DNA of 64,000 nucleotides from Flavimaribacter sediminis (GTDB lineage Bacteria; Pseudomonadota; Alphaproteobacteria; Rhizobiales; Rhizobiaceae): NCBI RefSeq assembly GCF_019492055.1, contig NZ_JAICBX010000006.1, positions 62,001 through 126,000 on the forward strand, given 5' to 3'. Shown in pieces: positions 42,517-53,262 of the stretch (position 1 is the stretch's first letter; every line of letters starts with the position of its first letter). The notes beneath the pieces were generated by a model. The model worked only from the letters and a program-made list of their open reading frames with translations, did no database searches and was not told the DNA's origin. A program made the translations under genes and the position numbers.

Positions 42517-43257
42517 ATGAATCGTGACGCAATCGCATCGGGTTTCTTCGCACAACCGGGCTCCCCGCCCGTGCAGTGGAAAGTGGAGCCGGGCCTCGTC
42601 GACTATCAGCAGGCAATCCGCGTCATGGAAGACCGCGCCGCTGCGATCAGCGCGGGCGAAGCCGATGAACTCGTCTGGCTCGTCGAGCACCCCCCGCTCT
42701 ATACCGCCGGCACCAGCGCCCGCGAGGCGGATCTCATCGCGCCGGACCGCTTTCCGGTGTTCCAGACAGGCCGCGGCGGCGAGTTCACCTATCACGGGCC
42801 GGGCCAGCGCGTCGCCTATGTGATGCTTGATCTCAAGCGGCGGCGCTGCGACGTGCGCGCCTTTGTCTCCTCGCTCGAAGACTGGATCATCCGAACGCTC
42901 GACGAGATGAACATCAGGGGCGAACGGCGTGAAGACCGGGTCGGCGTTTGGGTCGTGCGGCCGGACAGGCCGCCCCTGCCCGACGGCTCGCCTGCGGAAG
43001 ACAAGATCGCCGCGATCGGCATTCGCCTGCGGCGCTGGGTAAGCTTCCATGGCATTGCGATCAATGTCGAGCCGGATCTGGAGCATTTCAGCGGCATCGT
43101 GCCCTGTGGCGTCGCCGATTACGGCGTCACCAGCCTGGTCGATCTCGGCCTGCCCGTCACCATGGGCGATGTCGATGTCGCGTTGAAGACGAGCTTCGAG
43201 ACGGTTTTCGGCGGTACGACGCCCGTAGCGGAGCCGGAGCCTATTCGAATTCCATGA
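42517..43257 (+). CDS. lipB: Octanoyl-[acyl carrier protein]:protein octanoyltransferase
   Basis: LipB moves octanoyl from ACP to lipoyl domains, the first step of lipoate assembly. The 246-residue protein shows the family motif [13 protein letters not shown], the catalytic Lys in [19 protein letters not shown] and the catalytic Cys in GIVPCGV. The ATG at 42517 fits the family start; a longer frame to 42463 is unlikely. The last 17 bases overlap the 3' end of the convergent carboxylase gene. Confidence 0.93.
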   Translation: MNRDAIASGFFAQPGSPPVQWKVEPGLVDYQQAIRVMEDRAAAISAGEADELVWLVEHPPLYTAGTSAREADLIAPDRFPVFQTGRGGEFTYHGPGQRVAYVMLDLKRRRCDVRAFVSSLEDWIIRTLDEMNIRGERREDRVGVWVVRPDRPPLPDGSPAEDKIAAIGIRLRRWVSFHGIAINVEPDLEHFSGIVPCGVADYGVTSLVDLGLPVTMGDVDVALKTSFETVFGGTTPVAEPEPIRIP

Positions 43258-45253
43258 TCACGGCGTCGACGGCAAGGCTCTCGCCGGGCGCTGCGTTGAG
43301 CTTGCTCACCACAGCGTCGCGCTCTGCTCTGAGCACATTTTCCATCTTCATGGCTTCGACCACGGCCAGCGTCTCGCCGGCCTTGACTTCCTGACCCTCG
43401 GATACCGCGATCGAGACGACCAGTCCAGGCATCGGGCACAGAAGCATCTTGGAGGTGTCCGGCGGCAGCTTCACGGGCATCAGCCGGTCCATCTCGGCGA
43501 TCGACGGCGACATCACCCGCGCCCGCACCGACAGGCCGCGCCAGTCGACCCGCAAACCATTGAGAACCGGCCGCAGCTGGGCTGTCACGGACCTCTCGCC
43601 AACTGTACCGCGCCAGATGAATTCGCCCGGCCGCCAGGCGGTCTCGACCGTTATGGCCGGCTGTCCGTCGATCTCGACAGTCAGCGTCATCGGCATACCG
43701 ATCTTGCTTTCGACCAGATGCGCCTTGAGGTAGCTGTCGCCGATGCGCACTTCCCAGTCTTGTCTTGTCTTGCCGGAATGGGGCGCCAGCCGGTCGGCGA
43801 ACCGGTCGAGCCGTTCCTTGCGCAGAAGCTCGGCCGAAAGCGCGATGGCCGCGAGCGTTCTTTGCTGTTCCTCGTCGGGTTCGGCGGGATGAAAGCCGTC
43901 CGGATATTCCTCGGCGATGAAGCCGGTCGAAATGTCGCCGGAAAGCCAGCGCGGGTGCTGCATCAGGGCTGCGAGGAACGGGATATTATGCTCGATGCCT
44001 TCGACCAGAAACCCGTCGAGCGCGATGCTCATCGCCTCAATGGCGCGGGCCCTGTCCGGCGCCCAGGTGCACAGCTTCGCCACCATCGGGTCGTAGAACA
44101 TGGTGATCTCCGCGCCCTCGAAGACCCCGGTGTCGTTGCGCACGACGATATCGCCGAATTGGCCTTCCTGCGGCGGCCGATAGCGCGTCAGCCGGCCAAT
44201 GGAGGGAAGGAAGTTGCGATACGGGTCCTCGGCGTAAAGGCGGCTTTCGACAGCCCAGCCGTTCAGCGTCACGTCGTCCTGTCTGATCGCCAGCTTCTCG
44301 CCGGCGGCGACGCGGATCATCTGCTCGACGAGATCGACGCCGGTGATGAGTTCCGTCACGGGATGCTCCACCTGCAGGCGGGTGTTCATCTCGAGGAAAT
44401 AGAAATTGCGATCCTTGTCGACGATGAACTCGACGGTGCCGGCGCTCTGGTATTGCACGGCCTTGGCCAGGGCGACGGCCTGCTCGCCCATCGCCTTGCG
44501 CGTCGCCTCGTCGAGGAAGGAGGACGGCGCCTCCTCGACGACCTTCTGGTTGCGCCGCTGGATCGAGCATTCACGCTCGCCGAGATAGATGCATTCGCCG
44601 TGGCTGTCGGCCAGAACCTGGATCTCGATATGCCGCGGCTCGACGACGAATTTCTCGATGAAGACCCGGTCGTCGCCGAACGAGTTGCGCGCCTCGGACC
44701 TTGCGCGGTCGAAGCCGTCGGCCACCTCCGATTCGTCCCATGCGATGCGCATGCCCTTGCCGCCGCCGCCTGCGGAAGCCTTGATCATCACCGGATATCC
44801 GATCTCCGATGCGATCTTTATCGCCTCCTCCGTGTCGTCGATCTCGCCGAGATAGCCCGGCACCGTGTTGACCTTGGCTTCGTTGGCGAATTTCTTCGAT
44901 TCGATCTTGTCGCCCATGGCGGTGATGGCGTGCGGCTTGGGGCCGATGAATGTGATGCCCCGGCTTTCCAACGCCTCGCAGAAGCTCGCCCGCTCGGAGA
45001 GGAAGCCATAGCCCGGATGTACGGCTTGCGCGCCGGTTTCCTGGCAGGCGGCGATGATCTTGTCGGCGACCAGATAGCTTTCCGCTGCCGCCGCCGCGCC
45101 GATATGCACCGCTTCGTCGGCCATCGACACATGCAGCGCTTCCCTGTCCGCGTCCGAATAGACCGCGACTGTTCCAATCCCCATGCGCTTCGCCGTCTTG
45201 ATGACCCGGCATGCGATCTCGCCACGATTGGCAATGAGGATTTTTGTGAACAT
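43241..45253 (-). CDS. pccA: Propionyl/acetyl-CoA carboxylase alpha subunit (biotin carboxylase plus BCCP)
   Basis: The 670-residue protein has a biotin carboxylase domain from its start ([13 protein letters not shown], the ATP-grasp [12 protein letters not shown] and [12 protein letters not shown]), a linker domain, and a C-terminal biotinyl domain with EAMKMEN whose Lys carries biotin. With a beta subunit (not in the window) it carboxylates propionyl-CoA to methylmalonyl-CoA. Length and domain order fit PccA; a methylcrotonyl-CoA subunit is the alternative. Confidence 0.88.
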   Translation of the reverse strand: MFTKILIANRGEIACRVIKTAKRMGIGTVAVYSDADREALHVSMADEAVHIGAAAAAESYLVADKIIAACQETGAQAVHPGYGFLSERASFCEALESRGITFIGPKPHAITAMGDKIESKKFANEAKVNTVPGYLGEIDDTEEAIKIASEIGYPVMIKASAGGGGKGMRIAWDESEVADGFDRARSEARNSFGDDRVFIEKFVVEPRHIEIQVLADSHGECIYLGERECSIQRRNQKVVEEAPSSFLDEATRKAMGEQAVALAKAVQYQSAGTVEFIVDKDRNFYFLEMNTRLQVEHPVTELITGVDLVEQMIRVAAGEKLAIRQDDVTLNGWAVESRLYAEDPYRNFLPSIGRLTRYRPPQEGQFGDIVVRNDTGVFEGAEITMFYDPMVAKLCTWAPDRARAIEAMSIALDGFLVEGIEHNIPFLAALMQHPRWLSGDISTGFIAEEYPDGFHPAEPDEEQQRTLAAIALSAELLRKERLDRFADRLAPHSGKTRQDWEVRIGDSYLKAHLVESKIGMPMTLTVEIDGQPAITVETAWRPGEFIWRGTVGERSVTAQLRPVLNGLRVDWRGLSVRARVMSPSIAEMDRLMPVKLPPDTSKMLLCPMPGLVVSIAVSEGQEVKAGETLAVVEAMKMENVLRAERDAVVSKLNAAPGESLAVDAVIMEFE

Positions 45254-45364
45254 AGACTTCTCCCGAATTCCGGCCGCGTCATGCGGCCATCGCGTTCGTG
45301 CACCCCCGCGACGCGAACTCTGTATTAGTCGGGAACAAATAGTAATGACAAGACCTTGCCCGGT

Positions 45365-46357
45365 CTATTTGCTGACCGCCCTTGCAAGCTGTCGCTCGCG
45401 ATAGAGGATATACAGTCCGGACGCCACGATGATCGCGACGCCGATCCATTCAATGAACTCGGGGAATTCATTGAAGACGATGTACCCCAGGACTGCGCCC
45501 GACACGATCTCGAAATACTGGAAGGGAGCCAGGAGAGAAGCCGGCGCGAGGCGAAAGGCGCTGACGATGAGCAGATGCCCGAAGGACGAGACGACGCCAA
45601 CGCCGATCAGGATAGCAACGGCAATCGCCGAGACCGGCGGCGTCCAGGCCAGATCGTCGACGCCGGCAGCCGAACCGAAGACCAGTATGGCTGCGGCGAA
45701 CAGGCATCCTCCCAGCCCGGCCGAGCTCTGCATCACCATCGAATTGTCGCGAGCCGAAAGAACCTTGTTCAGGAGCAGATAGGTGGCGAAAGTTGTGGCT
45801 GTCAGCAACGGCAAAAGCGAGACCGCGCCGAATTCGAGGAAATTGGGGCGGATAACCAGCAGGGCGCCGCTGAAGCCGACAACAATCGCAAGCCAGCGAC
45901 GCCAACCCACCTGCTCCCGCAGGAACACAGCCGACATGGCTGTGAGGATGAACGGTTCAACGAAAAATATGGCGAGCGCGTCGGCAAGCGGCACATACTT
46001 GATGGCGATCAGGAAGATACCGCTTGCAGCGGCAAGCAGCACGCCTCTCAACAGATTCAAAAGAAGCTGGTTGGGTCGAAGGGCCGCTACTCCGTCGAAA
46101 GCGACAATCACGGCGCCCGTCAGGATCATCTGGACGAGAAAACGGAAAAACGTGTTCGTTCCCGGCGATACGCCCTCATACAAGGTCAGGTATTTGCCCC
46201 CGACATCCATAAGCGGCATGGCCAGCATTGCGCAGGCCATGACGAAAGCCGCCTGAAAACGATGATCGGGAACGGAGAGCGCCGGATTGTTCAAAACACC
46301 ACCGCTGTTACTGAATCCTGTCCGCTCAACCAATAGCGATGTTTGAGCGCGAGGCAA
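45365..46357 (-). CDS. EamA-family (DMT) transporter
   Basis: A 330-residue membrane protein with ten hydrophobic segments in two EamA repeats, e.g. AIFFVEPFILTAMSAVFLREQVGWRR in the first and PFQYFEIVSGAVLGYIVFNEFP in the second (motifs shown in part). The family exports small metabolites; the substrate is unknown. The start at TTG 46357 is uncertain; internal ATGs near residue 40 would still leave all helices. Confidence 0.8.
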   Translation of the reverse strand: MPRAQTSLLVERTGFSNSGGVLNNPALSVPDHRFQAAFVMACAMLAMPLMDVGGKYLTLYEGVSPGTNTFFRFLVQMILTGAVIVAFDGVAALRPNQLLLNLLRGVLLAAASGIFLIAIKYVPLADALAIFFVEPFILTAMSAVFLREQVGWRRWLAIVVGFSGALLVIRPNFLEFGAVSLLPLLTATTFATYLLLNKVLSARDNSMVMQSSAGLGGCLFAAAILVFGSAAGVDDLAWTPPVSAIAVAILIGVGVVSSFGHLLIVSAFRLAPASLLAPFQYFEIVSGAVLGYIVFNEFPEFIEWIGVAIIVASGLYILYRERQLARAVSK

Positions 46358-46466
46358 GGCGACAGTGACTGGACATGCCAGCGACAGTTTGAATAAAGTG
46401 TCCTGAAGTTTCTACTTCAAATTGCACGCATCACCGTATCCTTTATCAACCGAGTCCAGAGAAACG

Positions 46467-46988
46467 ATGCACATCCTTGTCGCAATACTGGGTATCGTTG
46501 GCGCCGTCAGCTACTACTGGTTTTTTATCCGGCGGGCGAATGACGCAGCTTCCGAGGTCATCGACGCCGCCGGACGCGCGCGCGGCGCATACCGCCGCCG
46601 CAGTTTCAAAAAGAAGGTCGAAGGCTCGCCAATCACGGCGATCAAGGACCCGAGAACCGCCGCCGTCGTCATGGCCGTGGCTGTCGCTGGCGGCGACAGG
46701 CACTTGTCTCAGGCCCAGGAAGAGACGCTGACGCGATTGATGACCGACGTACTGGACATCGCGGAAACCGAGGAGGAGCTGGTGTTCGCAAAATGGGTTG
46801 TCCGGGAAATTCCCGACCCGAATAACATATCGCTCCGGCTTGGCCGACTGTGGACCGGGTCGCTCGACATGAACGAGCGACGGGAGCTCGTTGACCTCGT
46901 CACGGACGTGGCCGGCGCGGACGGGGGATTGAACCACCTGCAGGTCGAGGCGATCGACAGGTTGAAATCGCGGCTCGCGATAGAATGA
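46467..46988 (+). CDS. Membrane-anchored TerB-like protein
   Basis: The 173-residue protein has one N-terminal membrane helix (MHILVAILGIVGAVSYYWFF), a basic stretch, and a helical domain with acidic repeats (DPRTAAVVMAVAVAGGD and LVDLVTDVAGADGG) typical of TerB-like metal-sensing folds. Role unknown. The ATG at 46467 is set by the membrane helix. Confidence 0.65.
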   Translation: MHILVAILGIVGAVSYYWFFIRRANDAASEVIDAAGRARGAYRRRSFKKKVEGSPITAIKDPRTAAVVMAVAVAGGDRHLSQAQEETLTRLMTDVLDIAETEEELVFAKWVVREIPDPNNISLRLGRLWTGSLDMNERRELVDLVTDVAGADGGLNHLQVEAIDRLKSRLAIE

Positions 46989-46994
46989 GCAGCC

Positions 46995-47759
46995 TCAATC
47001 TTCGTGGATGACGACCAACCGTTTCGCTGATATCCGCGTCTCTTTCGGATAGCCGTAGGCGTTGTTGATATAGGTCACGCCGTCAATCGTGACATTGCGG
47101 TTGACGTGGCTGTGTCCATAGACGTGAATATGGGAAGAAAGCCGCCGGACCTGCGCGTCGATACTGTCGCTGCCGAGCACCGGATAAACAAACCTCCGGT
47201 GCGGCGGAATGCGTCTCGGCATCACGTCGATCCGTGGCAGAAAATGTGAAAAGCTGATGACTTTGTTGCCGGCCGGCATGTCGGGAAGCGGCTCGTTCAT
47301 AGCCAGAAAACGCCGTGTCACCGACGCGTCGTCATGGCCCTGCGGCCATTTGCAAAGTCGGTAATCGCTCCAGGCGCTTTTCAAGATGTTGCCCGGCGCG
47401 CCGAAGGAATAGTCGTACCAGCCAAGAAGCGGAACAATCGACAATCCATCCTCGTGATGCGCCTCGGTCACAATTCCGACGTCGTCGGCCAGGTCATGCA
47501 CAGCATCGAATTTGTCCAGCGACGATGCAAACTGCGTTTCATTGCGCAGCCAGAGATCGTGGTTGCCAGGCACGTAGAACACCCGCGCGAATTTTCGGCT
47601 GGCGCGATCGAAAACGGTTTCGATTTCCCCTAGCACATGGGAAACATCACCCGCCAGAATGAGATAGTCGTCCGTAAAATCCACCTCAGACAGGCCATTG
47701 AACCACCGCGCGTTGACCTCGTGATCGACGTGAATGTCCGAGACTGCAAATATTCGCAC
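46995..47759 (-). CDS. Metallophosphoesterase
   Basis: The 254-residue protein has the calcineurin-type motifs DIHVDH, GDVSHVLGE, GNHDLWLR and GHSHVN in order, which bind two metals. It is a cytosolic phosphoesterase of unknown substrate. It is convergent with the TerB-like gene (6 bases between stops). Confidence 0.85.
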   Translation of the reverse strand: MRIFAVSDIHVDHEVNARWFNGLSEVDFTDDYLILAGDVSHVLGEIETVFDRASRKFARVFYVPGNHDLWLRNETQFASSLDKFDAVHDLADDVGIVTEAHHEDGLSIVPLLGWYDYSFGAPGNILKSAWSDYRLCKWPQGHDDASVTRRFLAMNEPLPDMPAGNKVISFSHFLPRIDVMPRRIPPHRRFVYPVLGSDSIDAQVRRLSSHIHVYGHSHVNRNVTIDGVTYINNAYGYPKETRISAKRLVVIHED

Positions 47760-47996
47760 CGTTCGCCTTTCTCAAGTCAGCACTCGTCCCAAGCTCTGCA
47801 AACTGGTGTTATTTCTGATGAAATTCAATTGCTCCCCGCCTTTACTCAGGCAATTCGCGTTTGGGCGGATCACAGCGCAAACAAAAAACCTGGCGCCGCT
47901 GTTGGAAACGGCGAACCCATTTGTTAAGCGTAACCTGTTTTCTGAAATCAGACCTGCAAGGTGATCGCTATCTCAAATTCGCTGGCGGAGCAAATC

Positions 47997-48380
47997 GTGA
48001 ATCAGTCTTTCGACATACATGACCAGGACGATACAATAGGAGGGCGGATCTCCCGGGCGCGCGACGCTCTTGAACTGTCGACGGCGCAACTGGCGCGTCG
48101 ACTGGGCGTGAAGACTGAAACCGTCCAGGCCTGGGAAAATGATCGCTCGGAGCCGCGTTCCAACCGGGTCATCATGCTCGCCGGCATGCTTGGCGTGTCC
48201 CCGACCTGGCTTCTGACCGGCATCGGCGAATTGCCAAGCACTCCCGCCGTCAATTCGGAGCTTCATGTCATGATGACACAGCTTTCGAAGCTGAAGCGGG
48301 CCCACGCATCGATGGGCAAAATGATCGACACGCTGGAGCAGGAAGCCGAACGCATGTCCCGCCAGCTCGAGAACCAGTAA
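47997..48380 (+). CDS. XRE-family HTH regulator
   Basis: The 127-residue protein has a Cro/C1-type HTH (GGRISRARDALELSTAQLARRLGVKTETVQAWENDR, shown in part) and a C-terminal coiled coil likely for dimerisation. The GTG at 47997 is preferred because GGAG lies 6-7 bases upstream; an in-frame GTG at 47961 has no ribosome-binding site. It lies before the formaldehyde-detoxification genes but no evidence links them. Confidence 0.8.
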   Translation: MNQSFDIHDQDDTIGGRISRARDALELSTAQLARRLGVKTETVQAWENDRSEPRSNRVIMLAGMLGVSPTWLLTGIGELPSTPAVNSELHVMMTQLSKLKRAHASMGKMIDTLEQEAERMSRQLENQ

Positions 48381-48502
48381 TTCGGCAAAGCAAATCGGCT
48401 GAAAGAGAGCACAGGCATTGACACTGTACTGTTGCTTCTTTCTCCTTTATCGAAAATACCGGTAAAACAAACAGATTCAGTCAGCCAAGGGAGAGCCAGC
48501 CG

Positions 48503-49612
48503 ATGGATGTACGCGCGGCCGTTGCCGTTGAGGCAGGAAAACCACTCGAAGTCACCACGGTGCAGCTCGAAGGACCTCAAGAAGGCGAGGTTCTGGTCGA
48601 AATCAAGGCGACAGGCATCTGTCACACGGACGAGTTCACGCTGTCCGGAGCCGATCCCGAAGGCATCTTTCCCGCCATTCTCGGCCATGAAGGCGCAGGC
48701 ATCGTCCGCGAAGTCGGCCCCGGCGTGAAATCCGTCAAACCCGGCGACCACGTCATCCCGCTCTATACGCCGGAGTGCCGGGAATGCGAATATTGCCTGA
48801 ACCCGAAAACCAATCTCTGCCAGGCGATACGCACCACCCAGGGACAGGGCCTGATGCCGAACGGCACGTCCCGGTTCTCTGTCAATGGCGAGAAGATCTT
48901 CCACTACATGGGCACGTCCACCTTCGCCAACTACACGGTGCTTCCCGAGATTGCGGTCGCCAAAATCCATCCTGACGCGCCGTTCGAGAAGGTCTGCTAT
49001 GTCGGCTGCGGCGTAACGACCGGCATAGGCGCCGTTATCAATACGGCCAAGGCGGAAGCCGGATGCCGGGCCGTCGTCTTCGGTCTGGGCGGCATCGGCC
49101 TCAACGTTATCCAGGGTCTGCGCCTCATCGGCGCCGAGATGATTGTCGGCGTTGATCTCAACAACGACAAGAAGGAGTGGGGCGAGAAATTCGGCATGAC
49201 CCATTTCGTCAATCCGGGCGAAGTCGAAGGCGACCTCGTTCCCTATCTCGTGGATCTGACGAAGGGCGGCGCCGACTACTCCTTCGAATGCATCGGCAAT
49301 ACCAAGGTGATGCGCGACGCGCTTGAATGCTGCCACAAGGGTTGGGGCGAATCGATCATCATCGGCGTCGCCGGATCCGGTCAGGAAATCTCGACGCGCC
49401 CGTTCCAGCTCGTCACCGGCCGTTCCTGGCGCGGAACTGCTTTCGGCGGCGCACGGGGCCGCACGGATGTTCCGAAAATCGTCGACTGGTACATGAACGG
49501 CCAGATCGAAATCGACCCGATGATCACCCACACGCTCTCGCTCGACGAGATCAACAAGGGCTTCGATCTGATGCATTCGGGCGAATCCATCCGCTCCGTT
49601 GTCCTCTACTGA
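48503..49612 (+). CDS. adhC: S-(hydroxymethyl)glutathione dehydrogenase (class III ADH)
   Basis: The 369-residue zinc alcohol dehydrogenase shows CHTDEFTLSG, GHEGAGIV, the structural-zinc Cys cluster (PECRECEYC) and a Rossmann GLGGIGLNVIQG. It oxidises the formaldehyde-glutathione adduct to S-formylglutathione with NAD+. AAGGGAGAG precedes the ATG at 48503, and a TTGACA (48418-48423) upstream may be the -35. FghA, the next enzyme, is 520 bases downstream. Confidence 0.93.
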   Translation: MDVRAAVAVEAGKPLEVTTVQLEGPQEGEVLVEIKATGICHTDEFTLSGADPEGIFPAILGHEGAGIVREVGPGVKSVKPGDHVIPLYTPECRECEYCLNPKTNLCQAIRTTQGQGLMPNGTSRFSVNGEKIFHYMGTSTFANYTVLPEIAVAKIHPDAPFEKVCYVGCGVTTGIGAVINTAKAEAGCRAVVFGLGGIGLNVIQGLRLIGAEMIVGVDLNNDKKEWGEKFGMTHFVNPGEVEGDLVPYLVDLTKGGADYSFECIGNTKVMRDALECCHKGWGESIIIGVAGSGQEISTRPFQLVTGRSWRGTAFGGARGRTDVPKIVDWYMNGQIEIDPMITHTLSLDEINKGFDLMHSGESIRSVVLY

Positions 49613-50078
49613 CGAAAACAGGGCCGCGTCCGCCTCGATCTATGTCGATGCGGACGCCTGCCCTGTAAAGAACGAGATACTCAAGGTCGCAGAACGACAC
49701 GGCATGCCGGTGATTTTCGTCGCCAACGGCGGCTTGCGCCCTTCGCGTGATCCGATGGTGAGAAACGTCATCGTTTCAGATAAATTCGACGCCGCGGACG
49801 ACTGGATCGTCGAGCACGCGCAAAGCAACGATATCGTCGTTACAGCGGATATTCCGCTCGCCTCGCGTTGCGTGGAGAATGGCGCGCTCGTGCTCGGCCC
49901 GACCGGCAGGCGCTTTGACGCAGGCAATATCGGAATGGTCTCGGCGATGCGCGATCTCAATCAGCATTTGCGCGAAAGCGGAGAAATCAAGGGCTACAAC
50001 GCCGCCTTCTCGTCGCGGGACAGGTCGCAATTCCTGCAAACGCTCGAAGATGTCGCACGCCAGGCCCGGAACGCCTGA
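49599..50078 (+). CDS. YaiI/YqxD family protein (UPF0178)
   Basis: The 159-residue protein has IYVDADACPVKNEI at its start, VVTADIPLA and LGPTGRRFD, the pattern of the YaiI family, related to PIN/NYN-type nucleases but of unproven function. The TTG start overlaps the adhC stop by 14 bases, so translation may be coupled, putting it in the formaldehyde operon. Confidence 0.85.
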   Translation: MSSTDENRAASASIYVDADACPVKNEILKVAERHGMPVIFVANGGLRPSRDPMVRNVIVSDKFDAADDWIVEHAQSNDIVVTADIPLASRCVENGALVLGPTGRRFDAGNIGMVSAMRDLNQHLRESGEIKGYNAAFSSRDRSQFLQTLEDVARQARNA

Positions 50079-50135
50079 GCGTCGAATATGTTAAGCATAT
50101 GGTCTGAAGTGTAATAAACTGGATTGGAGACAGTC

Positions 50136-50966
50136 ATGGAAGTCGTATCGAAATGGAAGTCACACGGTGGAACGCAAGGCGTTTACCGTCACGCCTCCAA
50201 CACCTGCTCTTGCGACATGACTTTCGCCGTTTTCGTTCCGCCCGAGGCCGAGGACGGTCCCTGCCCTGTTCTCTGGTATCTTTCAGGCCTGACCTGCACC
50301 CATGCGAATGTCATGGAAAAGGGCGAATACAGAAAAATGGCTGCCGAACTCGGCCTGATCATCGTCTGCCCCGACACGAGCCCGCGCGGCGACGCGGTGG
50401 CTGATGCAGAGGGCTGGAAGATGGGAACCGGCGCAGGGTTCTATGTCGACGCCCGCGTCGATCCGTGGAAGCAGCACTATCAGATGTACAGCTATGTAAC
50501 CGGCGAATTGCCGGCGCTGATCGAGAAGAACTTCCCAGTCGACATGAAGAAACAGGGCGTCTTCGGTCACTCGATGGGCGGCCACGGCGCGTTGACCGTC
50601 GCGTTGAAGAACCCTGATATCTACAAAAGCTGTTCTGCCTTTGCGCCGATCGTTGAACCCACGACAGCGGACTGGTCCGTCAAGGCGCTTGGCGCCTATC
50701 TCGGCGGCGGCCCGGAAGACTGGAAAGAATACGACGCCTGTGCGCTTGTTTCCAGCGGCGCATGGTTTTCAGAGTTCCTGATCGACCAGGGAACAGCCGA
50801 CGAGTTTCTCGACGACGGCCTGCGGCCCTGGCTGTTCGAGGAAGTCTGCAAGGATGCGGGAATCCCGCTCACACTGCGGATGCAGGAGGGCTACGACCAC
50901 TCCTACTATTTCATGTCGACTTTCATGGCCGATCACCTGCGTTGGCACGCCGATCGACTGAAGTAG
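50136..50966 (+). CDS. fghA: S-formylglutathione hydrolase
   Basis: The 276-residue esterase D family protein has VLWYLSGLTCTHANV, the nucleophile Ser in GHSMGGHGAL, and a late Asp and His (GYDHSYYF). It splits S-formylglutathione to formate and glutathione, completing the pathway begun by AdhC. GGAGA precedes the ATG at 50136. It is convergent with tgt. Confidence 0.92.
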   Translation: MEVVSKWKSHGGTQGVYRHASNTCSCDMTFAVFVPPEAEDGPCPVLWYLSGLTCTHANVMEKGEYRKMAAELGLIIVCPDTSPRGDAVADAEGWKMGTGAGFYVDARVDPWKQHYQMYSYVTGELPALIEKNFPVDMKKQGVFGHSMGGHGALTVALKNPDIYKSCSAFAPIVEPTTADWSVKALGAYLGGGPEDWKEYDACALVSSGAWFSEFLIDQGTADEFLDDGLRPWLFEEVCKDAGIPLTLRMQEGYDHSYYFMSTFMADHLRWHADRLK

Positions 50967-50976
50967 CGCCGACGGT

Positions 50977-52107
50977 TCATAGCGGAGCGATGTCTCCGCG
51001 CGCCCATTGCTCCTGAACCTCGGCGGTGAAATCGCCGTAGCGCGCTTCGCCAATGGCGCCGCGAATGCCGGCCATGAGTTGCTGGTAATAGTGCAGGTTG
51101 TTCCAGCTCAGGAGCATGCCGCCCAATGTCTCGTTCGACCGAACCAGGTGGTGCAGATAGGCGCGTGAATAGTCCCGCGCGGCCGGACAGGACGATTCTT
51201 CGTCCAACGGACGCGGGTCGTCGGCGTGACGCGCATTCCTGAGATTGACCTTGCCTCTGCGCGTGTAGGCAAGGCCGTGCCGTCCGGCCCGCGTCGGCAT
51301 CACGCAGTCGAACATGTCGATGCCTTCCGCCACGGAGCGCACGATGTCGTCCGGCGTCCCGACGCCCATCAGATACCGTGGTCGATCCTCCGGCAACAAC
51401 GGACAGGTGGCCTGCAGCATCGCAAGCATCACGTCCTGCGGTTCGCCGACCGCGAGACCGCCGACCGCGTATCCCTTCAGATCCATCGCCGCAAGCGCGC
51501 TGGCCGAACGTTCGCGCAATGCGACGTCGTCCCCGCCCTGGACAATGCCGAACATTGCCTTGCCGGGTTGGTCGCCAAACGCCGTCTTGCAGCGCTCCGC
51601 CCATCGCAGCGACAGTTCCATCGCCCGCTCGATCTCGTCGCGTTCGGCTGGCAGCCGCACGCATTCGTCGAGTTGCATCTGGATATCGGAATCGAGCAGT
51701 CCCTGGATTTCGATAGAGCGTTCCGGCGACATGTCGTGCCGGCTTCCGTCGACATGCGACTGGAATGCGACGCCCTCTTCCGTCACCTTGCGCAGCGCCG
51801 CCAGCGACATGACCTGAAATCCGCCGGAATCGGTCAGGATCGGCTCGGGCCAGCGAGCGAATTCATGCAGACCACCCAACCGCGCGACACGCTCCGCGCC
51901 CGGTCGCAGCATCAGGTGATAGGTGTTGCCGAGAATGATATCGGCGCCGAGTTCGCGCACCTGATCCATGTACATGGCCTTGACGGTCCCGCCGGTGCCG
52001 ACGGGCATGAAGGCAGGAGTGCGCACCTCGCCGCGCGGCATGGTAATCTTGCCGCTACGCGCCTTGCCGTCCGTCGACGACACCGTAAACCCGAAACCTT
52101 TAGTCAT
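50977..52107 (-). CDS. tgt: tRNA-guanine transglycosylase
   Basis: The 376-residue TIM-barrel enzyme swaps G34 for preQ1 in the queuosine pathway. Conserved parts include [12 protein letters not shown] (catalytic Asp), [15 protein letters not shown] and [17 protein letters not shown]. The zinc site of E. coli TGT (C-x-C-x2-C and a later His) is degenerate: [13 protein letters not shown] keeps one Cys, and the later His is Asn in SWNNLHYY. The ATG at 52107 overlaps queA. Confidence 0.95.
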   Translation of the reverse strand: MTKGFGFTVSSTDGKARSGKITMPRGEVRTPAFMPVGTGGTVKAMYMDQVRELGADIILGNTYHLMLRPGAERVARLGGLHEFARWPEPILTDSGGFQVMSLAALRKVTEEGVAFQSHVDGSRHDMSPERSIEIQGLLDSDIQMQLDECVRLPAERDEIERAMELSLRWAERCKTAFGDQPGKAMFGIVQGGDDVALRERSASALAAMDLKGYAVGGLAVGEPQDVMLAMLQATCPLLPEDRPRYLMGVGTPDDIVRSVAEGIDMFDCVMPTRAGRHGLAYTRRGKVNLRNARHADDPRPLDEESSCPAARDYSRAYLHHLVRSNETLGGMLLSWNNLHYYQQLMAGIRGAIGEARYGDFTAEVQEQWARGDIAPL

Positions 52108-53197
52108 GGTCCTGTTCCGCCCGCGAAAGCAGGCTCGAATCCCCGTACGAATAAAAACGATAACCGTTGTCGATGGCGTGGCGATAGGCCGCCAGCATCG
52201 TATCGCGCCCACTGAACGCCGAAACAAGCATGAACAAGGTCGAGCGCGGCAGATGGAAATTGGTCATCAGCATATCGACACAGCGAAATTGATAGCCGGG
52301 CGTAATGAAAATATCCGTCGCGCCCCGCCATGGCCGCAACACGCCGTCTTCGCCTGCAGCCGTTTCGAGCAGTCGCAATGACGTTGTGCCGACAGACACG
52401 ATCCGTCCGCCCCGTCGCCGAACCGCGTTCAACGCCTCTGCGACGCTGTCGCTGACCTCGCCGATCTCGGCGTGCATGACGTGGTTTTCCGTATCATCCG
52501 CCTTGACCGGAAGAAACGTGCCGGCGCCAACATGCAGGGTCACGAAATGCCGCTCGACGCCATGACGCTCCAGTTCTTCCAGCAGATCCTCGGTAAAATG
52601 CAGTCCGGCAGTTGGCGCCGCCACGGCGCCGTCGTGCCGCGCATAGACCGTCTGGTAGTCCGCAAGGTCGCGGCCATCCTCCGGACGCTTCGAGGCGATG
52701 TAGGGTGGAAGCGGCACATGCCCTTCCGCGGCGATCGCCCTGTCCAGTTCAGGTCCGGAAAAATCGAATTTGAGTGTGGCTTCACCGCCCTCGCCCCGGC
52801 TTTCGATGACTCCGGTCAAGGTTCCGTCGAAACAGGCCTCATTGTCCTTGCCGAATGAAAAGCGGTCGCCCGCCCTGATGCGTTTCGCGGGACGAACGAA
52901 AGCCTTCCAGCAATCATCGGCGACGCGCATATGCAGTGTCGCGGAAATATCCGAGACCGCCTCTCCATCAGGCGTTTGCCGGTGTCGCGTCCCTTCCAGT
53001 TGCGCCGGAATGACCCGCGTGTCGTTGAAAACGAGAGCGTCGCCCGGCCTCAGGAAACCGACCAGATTGCGCACGGTGTGATCGGACAGTTCACCTTGGG
53101 GGTTGACCCGCAGCAGCCTGGCGCTGTCGCGCGGCGACGCAGGCCGCAAGGCAATGCGGTCTTCAGGCAGGTCGAAATCGAAAAGGTCAACACGCAT
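52100..53197 (-). CDS. queA: S-adenosylmethionine:tRNA ribosyltransferase-isomerase
   Basis: QueA adds the ribosyl part of SAM to preQ1-tRNA, the step after Tgt. The 365-residue protein opens with [17 protein letters not shown] and has [33 protein letters not shown] and [12 protein letters not shown], all family signatures. It overlaps tgt by 8 bases, so the two steps are coupled. Confidence 0.96.
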   Translation of the reverse strand: MRVDLFDFDLPEDRIALRPASPRDSARLLRVNPQGELSDHTVRNLVGFLRPGDALVFNDTRVIPAQLEGTRHRQTPDGEAVSDISATLHMRVADDCWKAFVRPAKRIRAGDRFSFGKDNEACFDGTLTGVIESRGEGGEATLKFDFSGPELDRAIAAEGHVPLPPYIASKRPEDGRDLADYQTVYARHDGAVAAPTAGLHFTEDLLEELERHGVERHFVTLHVGAGTFLPVKADDTENHVMHAEIGEVSDSVAEALNAVRRRGGRIVSVGTTSLRLLETAAGEDGVLRPWRGATDIFITPGYQFRCVDMLMTNFHLPRSTLFMLVSAFSGRDTMLAAYRHAIDNGYRFYSYGDSSLLSRAEQDHD

Positions 53198-53262
53198 ATC
53201 GTATCAATCAAAACGCCCGCGTCGGAAACGCGGGCGCTCCACAACCTCGATGAATCCGGCGA

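Noticed and set aside
43718-45328. 536-residue plus-strand frame across pccA
   Set aside because: Antisense to a clear biotin carboxylase; Asp/Leu/Arg-rich composition of a shadow frame.
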